This document shows positions 60,185-64,000 of a stretch of 64,000 nt of DNA, in pieces. Position 1 is the first letter of the stretch; every line of letters starts with the position of its first letter. The DNA comes from Kosakonia sacchari SP1. GTDB lineage: Bacteria; Pseudomonadota; Gammaproteobacteria; Enterobacterales; Enterobacteriaceae. The translations under genes were made by a program, and so were the position numbers. The notes beneath the pieces were generated by a model. It was not told where the DNA came from, made no database searches, and worked only from the letters and a program-made list of their open reading frames with translations. The stretch lies in the NCBI RefSeq assembly GCF_000300455.3, contig NZ_CP007215.2:1302001-1366000 (forward strand), given 5' to 3'.

Positions 60185-60756
60185 TACTTAACTCCATCCT
60201 GTTCATCATGCTGGGAATAGTTGACGATGTTTATACTGCCTTGCGCGTTCAATTCTGTACATAGGGCTTTGAACGCCTGCTCAATATTTGACGCGTCCTG
60301 TGACGCGGGGCTATGAGCGGTTATCTGGATAAATAACGTTGGCGCAACGGTTAGATTACCGGGCTGTGTACGGGAGACTAACTCCGCAATATTCATTTCG
60401 TGTGCGTCGAAAAGCGCAGTGAAACGCTCAATCAGGTGGGGAGAATCGGGGACTTCAACCTGCACCCACACGGTGGCTGGCATATCAGGACGCGGACGGG
60501 CATCGGTACGTTTCATCACAATCAGCAAATCCAGCTCGGCGCCTTTCAGCGGCAACGTCGATTCGATAAGGGTGATGGCGTTCCACGAACCCGAAAGCAG
60601 CATTATAAACGTGAACTCTTCCCCCAGCATCGCCAGACGGCTGTCTTCGATATTACAGCCGCAGCTGCTGACGTGGCGTGTGATCGTGTTCACAATGCCA
60701 GGCCTGTCGGCCCCCAGCGCAGTGATAACCAAAAAGTGTTGTGATGAGGTTGTCAA
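60184..60756 (-). CDS. gcvR: Glycine cleavage system transcriptional repressor GcvR
   Basis: A 190-residue protein with two ACT domains (QHFLVITALGADRPGIVNTITRHVSSCGCNIEDSRLAMLG in the first). It represses the gcvTHP operon by binding GcvA when glycine is scarce. The start chosen is the TTG at 60756, preceded by AGGAAG, which gives the E. coli length; no ATG near it has a ribosome-binding site. It diverges from dapA, 145 bases away. Confidence 0.92.
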   Translation of the reverse strand: MTTSSQHFLVITALGADRPGIVNTITRHVSSCGCNIEDSRLAMLGEEFTFIMLLSGSWNAITLIESTLPLKGAELDLLIVMKRTDARPRPDMPATVWVQVEVPDSPHLIERFTALFDAHEMNIAELVSRTQPGNLTVAPTLFIQITAHSPASQDASNIEQAFKALCTELNAQGSINIVNYSQHDEQDGVK

Positions 60757-60901
60757 ACCTGAGCTTCCTGTCAAACGTGAGGTAATCATAAGGAAAGCAT
60801 AAAAAAAACCGGCATACAACCGCCACAGGGCCTCAGGTCTCTTGCTTTTCTGACGGCACCGCACGTACCATTGAGAATCTTGTTCGCACAGAGGATGGCC
60901 C

Positions 60902-61780
60902 ATGTTCACGGGAAGTATTGTCGCGCTTATCACGCCGATGGATTCGCAAGGTAAAGTCTGCCGGTCAAGCCTGAAAAAACTGATTGATTACCATGTCGCC
61001 AACGGAACCACGGCGATCGTTTCGGTAGGGACTACCGGTGAATCCGCCACGCTGAGCCATGATGAACATGCCGACGTGGTGAAGATGACGGTTGAACTGG
61101 CGGACGGGCGCATCCCTGTGATTGCCGGGACGGGCGCGAACGCTACCGCAGAAGCCATCAGCCTGACCCAGTGTTTCAACGACAGCGGCGTGGTGGGTTG
61201 CCTGACCGTTACGCCTTACTACAACCGCCCGACTCAGGAAGGGCTGTTCCAGCATTTTAAAGCCATCGCCGAACATACTGACCTGCCGCAAATTCTGTAT
61301 AATGTGCCGTCGCGTACCGGCTGCGATATGCTGCCGGAAACCGTAGGCCGTCTGGCGAAAATTAAAAATATTATCGGTATTAAGGAAGCGACCGGGAACT
61401 TAAGTCGTGTTCATCAGATCAAAGAGCTGGTTTCAGACGACTTTATCCTGCTGAGCGGCGACGATGCCACCGCGCTGGACTTTATGCAGCTCGGCGGTGA
61501 CGGTGTGATTTCCGTGACCAGCAACGTGGCGGCGCGCGATATGGCTGACATGTGCAAACTGGCGACCCAGGGGAATTACGCCGAAGCACGCGTGATCAAC
61601 CAGCGTTTGATGCCGTTACACAACAAACTATTTGTCGAACCCAATCCGATCCCAGTCAAATGGGCATGTATGGAGTTGGGGCTTGTAGCAACCGACACGC
61701 TGCGTCTGCCGATGACGCCCATTACCGACCATGGTCGTGACGTTGTCCGCACTGCGCTTAAGCATGCCGGTCTGCTGTAA
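60902..61780 (+). CDS. dapA: 4-hydroxy-tetrahydrodipicolinate synthase
   Basis: A 292-residue TIM-barrel aldolase that condenses pyruvate and aspartate semialdehyde in lysine/diaminopimelate synthesis. The Schiff-base lysine lies in [10 protein letters not shown], the tyrosine of the triad in YYNRPTQEG, and [10 protein letters not shown] binds pyruvate. The sequence [11 protein letters not shown] is typical of the enteric enzyme. It forms an operon with bamC. Confidence 0.98.
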   Translation: MFTGSIVALITPMDSQGKVCRSSLKKLIDYHVANGTTAIVSVGTTGESATLSHDEHADVVKMTVELADGRIPVIAGTGANATAEAISLTQCFNDSGVVGCLTVTPYYNRPTQEGLFQHFKAIAEHTDLPQILYNVPSRTGCDMLPETVGRLAKIKNIIGIKEATGNLSRVHQIKELVSDDFILLSGDDATALDFMQLGGDGVISVTSNVAARDMADMCKLATQGNYAEARVINQRLMPLHNKLFVEPNPIPVKWACMELGLVATDTLRLPMTPITDHGRDVVRTALKHAGLL

Positions 61781-61796
61781 AGTTTAGGGAGATTTG

Positions 61797-62831
61797 ATGG
61801 CTTACTCAGTACAGAAGTCGCGCCTGGCGAAGGTAGCGGGTGTTTCACTTGTGATGTTGCTCGCCGCCTGTAGTTCCGATTCACGTTATAAGCGTCAGGT
61901 TAGCGGTGACGAATCCTATCTGGATGCGGCTCCGCTTGCTGAACTTCATGCGCCCGCAGGGATGATCCTCCCGGTGCAAAACGGTGATTACACCATCCCT
62001 GTTGCTAACGGCAGTGGCGCGGTAGGTAAAGCGCTGGACATTCGTCCGCCAGCTCAGCCGCTGGCGCTGGTGAGCGGTGCGCGCACCCAGTTTACCGGTG
62101 ACACCGCGACGCTGATGGTCGAAAATGGCCGCAACAGCACGCTGTGGCCGCAGGTTGTCAGCATTCTTCAGGGGAAAAACTACAGCATCGACAAACGTGA
62201 CGATGCCACGCAGATCCTGACCACCGGTTGGGTTGACTGGAACCGTCTGGATGAAGATCAGCAGTATCGTGGTCGTTATCAAATCTCGGTGAAACCGCAG
62301 GGTTACCAGCAGGCAGTTGTCGTCAAGCTGGTGAATCTGGAACAAGCGGGCAAACCGGTGGCGGACGCCGCATCGCTGCAGCGTTACAGCACCGAAATGC
62401 TGAACGTTATCTCCTCTGGTCTGGATAAAACCGCAACTGACGCACAAACGGCGGCGGAAAACCGCAGCGTTTCTACGCTGAATGTCCAGAGCGCTGCCGA
62501 TGATACCGGTCTGCCGATGCTGGTGGTGCGTGGGCCGTTTAACGTGGTGTGGCAACGTCTGCCGTCCGTGCTGGAAAAAGTGGGCATGAAAGTCACCGAC
62601 AGCACCCGTTCAACGGGCAGCATTGCGGTGACCTACAAGCCGCTGTCTGACAGCAGCTGGCAGGAACTGGGCGCGCGCGATCCGGGTCTGGCCTCCGGCG
62701 ACTATAAACTGCAGGTCGGCGATCTGGATAACCGCAGCAGCCTTCAGTTCATCGATCCTAAAGGTCACACGCTGACACAATCGCAGAACGACGCGTTAGT
62801 CGCAGCCTTCCAGGCGGCGTTTAACCGATAA
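61797..62831 (+). CDS. bamC: Outer-membrane assembly lipoprotein BamC
   Basis: A 344-residue lipoprotein (E. coli length) of the BAM complex. The signal peptide ends in the lipobox LLAAC with Cys25, followed by [12 protein letters not shown]. An unstructured N-terminal stretch binds BamD, and two helix-grip domains follow. The ATG at 61797, not the TTG before it, gives the E. coli start MAYSVQK. It lies 16 bases after dapA. Confidence 0.97.
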   Translation: MAYSVQKSRLAKVAGVSLVMLLAACSSDSRYKRQVSGDESYLDAAPLAELHAPAGMILPVQNGDYTIPVANGSGAVGKALDIRPPAQPLALVSGARTQFTGDTATLMVENGRNSTLWPQVVSILQGKNYSIDKRDDATQILTTGWVDWNRLDEDQQYRGRYQISVKPQGYQQAVVVKLVNLEQAGKPVADAASLQRYSTEMLNVISSGLDKTATDAQTAAENRSVSTLNVQSAADDTGLPMLVVRGPFNVVWQRLPSVLEKVGMKVTDSTRSTGSIAVTYKPLSDSSWQELGARDPGLASGDYKLQVGDLDNRSSLQFIDPKGHTLTQSQNDALVAAFQAAFNR

Positions 62832-62838
62832 TCCTCAG

Positions 62839-62862
62839 GGCCGGATGTTCCGGCCTTTTTTT
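62839..62862 (+). terminator. Terminator of dapA-bamC
   Basis: A 7-bp stem (GGCCGGA/TCCGGCC) with loop TGT is followed by seven Ts, eight bases after the bamC stop. Confidence 0.93.
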
Positions 62863-62871
62863 ATTATGGTG

Positions 62872-62898
62872 ACGCAAACGTGTGCGTCGGCGTAAAAT
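62872..62898 (+). promoter_or_regulatory. purC promoter with PurR operator
   Basis: ACGCAAACGTGTGCGT at 62872-62887 differs from the PurR consensus at one position. It overlaps the -35 region, and a TAAAAT -10 lies at 62893-62898. Purine repression of purC through this site is established in E. coli. Confidence 0.92.
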
Positions 62899-62937
62899 AG
62901 CCAAATTAGCCTTGTAATCACACCTGGAGTAATGAAG

Positions 62938-63651
62938 ATGCAAAAGCAAGCTGAGTTGTATCGCGGCAAAGCGAAGACCGTGTACAGTACGGAAAACCCG
63001 GACCTGTTGGTGCTCGAATTCCGTAACGATACGTCAGCAGGGGATGGCGCGCGCATTGAACAGTTCGATCGTAAAGGTATGGTGAACAACAAGTTCAACC
63101 ATTTCATTATGACTAAGCTGCAAGAAGCGGGCATCCCGACCCAGATGGAAGCGCTGCTTTCTGATACCGAATGTCTGGTTAAAAAGCTGGATATGGTGCC
63201 GGTAGAGTGCGTTATTCGTAACCGTGCGGCAGGCTCGCTGGTGAAACGTCTGGGCATTGAAGAGGGCATTGAACTGAATCCGCCGCTGTTCGATATGTTT
63301 CTCAAAAACGATGCGATGCACGATCCGATGGTGAACGAATCCTACTGCGAAACCTTCGGCTGGGTGAACAAAGAAAATCTGGCGCGCATGAAAGAGCTGA
63401 CCTACAAAGCCAACGACGTGCTGAGCAAACTGTTTGATGACGCCGGTTTGATCCTCGTTGATTTCAAACTGGAATTTGGCCTGTTTAAAGGCGAAGTGGT
63501 ACTCGGCGACGAGTTCTCCCCGGACGGCAGCCGCCTGTGGGATAAAGAAACGCTGGATAAAATGGACAAAGACCGTTTCCGTCAGAGCCTTGGCGGCCTG
63601 ATTGAAGCCTATGAAGCCGTGGCGCACCGTCTTGGCGTGAAACTGGACTGA
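62938..63651 (+). CDS. purC: SAICAR synthetase
   Basis: A 237-residue phosphoribosylaminoimidazole-succinocarboxamide synthase, joining aspartate to [16 protein letters not shown] and the [18 protein letters not shown] block are diagnostic. The ATG at 62938 is preferred to the one at 62932 because GGAG lies eight bases before it and the protein then equals E. coli in length. A strong hairpin follows. Confidence 0.98.
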   Translation: MQKQAELYRGKAKTVYSTENPDLLVLEFRNDTSAGDGARIEQFDRKGMVNNKFNHFIMTKLQEAGIPTQMEALLSDTECLVKKLDMVPVECVIRNRAAGSLVKRLGIEEGIELNPPLFDMFLKNDAMHDPMVNESYCETFGWVNKENLARMKELTYKANDVLSKLFDDAGLILVDFKLEFGLFKGEVVLGDEFSPDGSRLWDKETLDKMDKDRFRQSLGGLIEAYEAVAHRLGVKLD

Positions 63652-63669
63652 TCTTCACCTCGCGTTACT

Positions 63670-63699
63670 TCCGGAGGATGCCTGCATCCTCCGGATTTC
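63670..63699 (+). terminator. Terminator after purC
   Basis: An 11-bp perfect stem (TCCGGAGGATG/CATCCTCCGGA) with a four-base loop, followed by TTTCC. Confidence 0.85.
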
Positions 63700-63783
63700 C
63701 TCACTTTTTTCCTGTGCTAATCCTTCCCTCTGCGCCTACGATCATATATACACTGAGTCCATCATTGGGATAGTGAGGTAGTT

Positions 63784-64000
63784 ATGCGCTGGCAAGGCCA
63801 TCGAGAGAGTGACAACGTAGAAGACCGACGTAATGAGTCGGGTGGGCCGTCGATGCGCGGGCCCGGGTTTCGTTTACCGGGTGGTAAGGGTGGAATAATC
63901 CTGCTGTTGGTGGTGATTGTCGCGAGCTATTACGGTGTTGATCTCACCAGTTTACTGACCGGGCAACCGGTGAGCCCACCCACGCAACAACAGCGCGCCG
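63784..64000 (+). CDS. ypfJ: Putative zinc metalloprotease YpfJ, N-terminal part (runs past the window)
   Basis: The first 72 residues of a YpfJ/KPN-type protein of about 287 residues. It begins [17 protein letters not shown] and has one membrane span ([19 protein letters not shown]). The zinc-binding HEVGHH motif of the family lies beyond the window. The ATG at 63784 follows a GTGAGGTA stretch. The order purC-ypfJ is that of E. coli. Confidence 0.93.
   Translation, partial: MRWQGHRESDNVEDRRNESGGPSMRGPGFRLPGGKGGIILLLVVIVASYYGVDLTSLLTGQPVSPPTQQQRA

Overview
The window is a chromosomal segment from a member of the Enterobacteriaceae. Almost every gene outside one variable block has an Escherichia coli K-12 counterpart recognisable by sequence, in the same order: yfhM-pbpC-ndk-rlmN-rodZ-ispG-hisS-yfgM-bamB-der-yfgJ-xseA-guaB-guaA ... 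yfgG-yfgF-ppx-ppk-purN-purM-upp-uraA-hda-yfgD-bepA-perM-hyf/focB-bcp-gcvR-dapA-bamC-purC-ypfJ. It is not E. coli itself: protein divergence is moderate, and there are extra genes (an M4 protealysin with an emfourin-type inhibitor, and a TolA domain III lipoprotein). A complete hyf cluster plus protealysin suggests a Kosakonia/Enterobacter-like lineage, but the genus is inferred, not proven.

Layout. 1-13,260: end of the alpha-2-macroglobulin gene yfhM and its partner pbpC, then ndk, rlmN, rodZ, ispG, an SroE-like RNA, hisS, yfgM and bamB (envelope, translation, isoprenoid and outer-membrane assembly functions). 13,379-18,532: der, a small TolA-C-like lipoprotein, yfgJ, then on the minus strand emfourin/protealysin (translationally coupled) and xseA. 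18,625-21,862: the PurR-type promoter and guaBA. 21,863-31,000: a variable block between guaA and yfgG, in place of E. coli yfgH/yfgI. Its left part (to about 24.8 kb) is AT-rich. The block carries a HEPN-domain gene, a broken reading-frame remnant, two duplicated XRE regulators each with its own duplicated operator, a Ner/SfsB-like gene, a chemoreceptor with a sigma-28 promoter, a SUKH (SMI1/KNR4) gene diverging from an unknown gene, and a large membrane NACHT NTPase. 31,058-45,605: yfgG, FNR-type promoter and yfgF, ppx-ppk, purMN with a PurR box, upp-uraA, hda (CTG start), yfgD, bepA, perM. 45,645-59,504: focB, hyfR and hyfJ-A, a complete hydrogenase-4 / formate hydrogenlyase-2 gene set behind a sigma-54 promoter. 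59,714-64,000: bcp, gcvR, dapA, bamC, purC and the start of ypfJ.

How the genes work together. Purine and pyrimidine salvage is prominent: guaBA, purMN and purC carry PurR-like boxes, and upp-uraA take up and convert uracil. Anaerobic life is the second theme: hyf/focB/hyfR, an FNR-type promoter at yfgF and an FNR-like palindrome at upp. The variable block is the most likely place for undescribed biology. It combines defence-like domains (HEPN, NACHT, SUKH) with a controller-protein-like regulatory module that has no restriction or methylase gene beside it.

All calls rest on reading the sequence and on remembered protein families; no database search was run.
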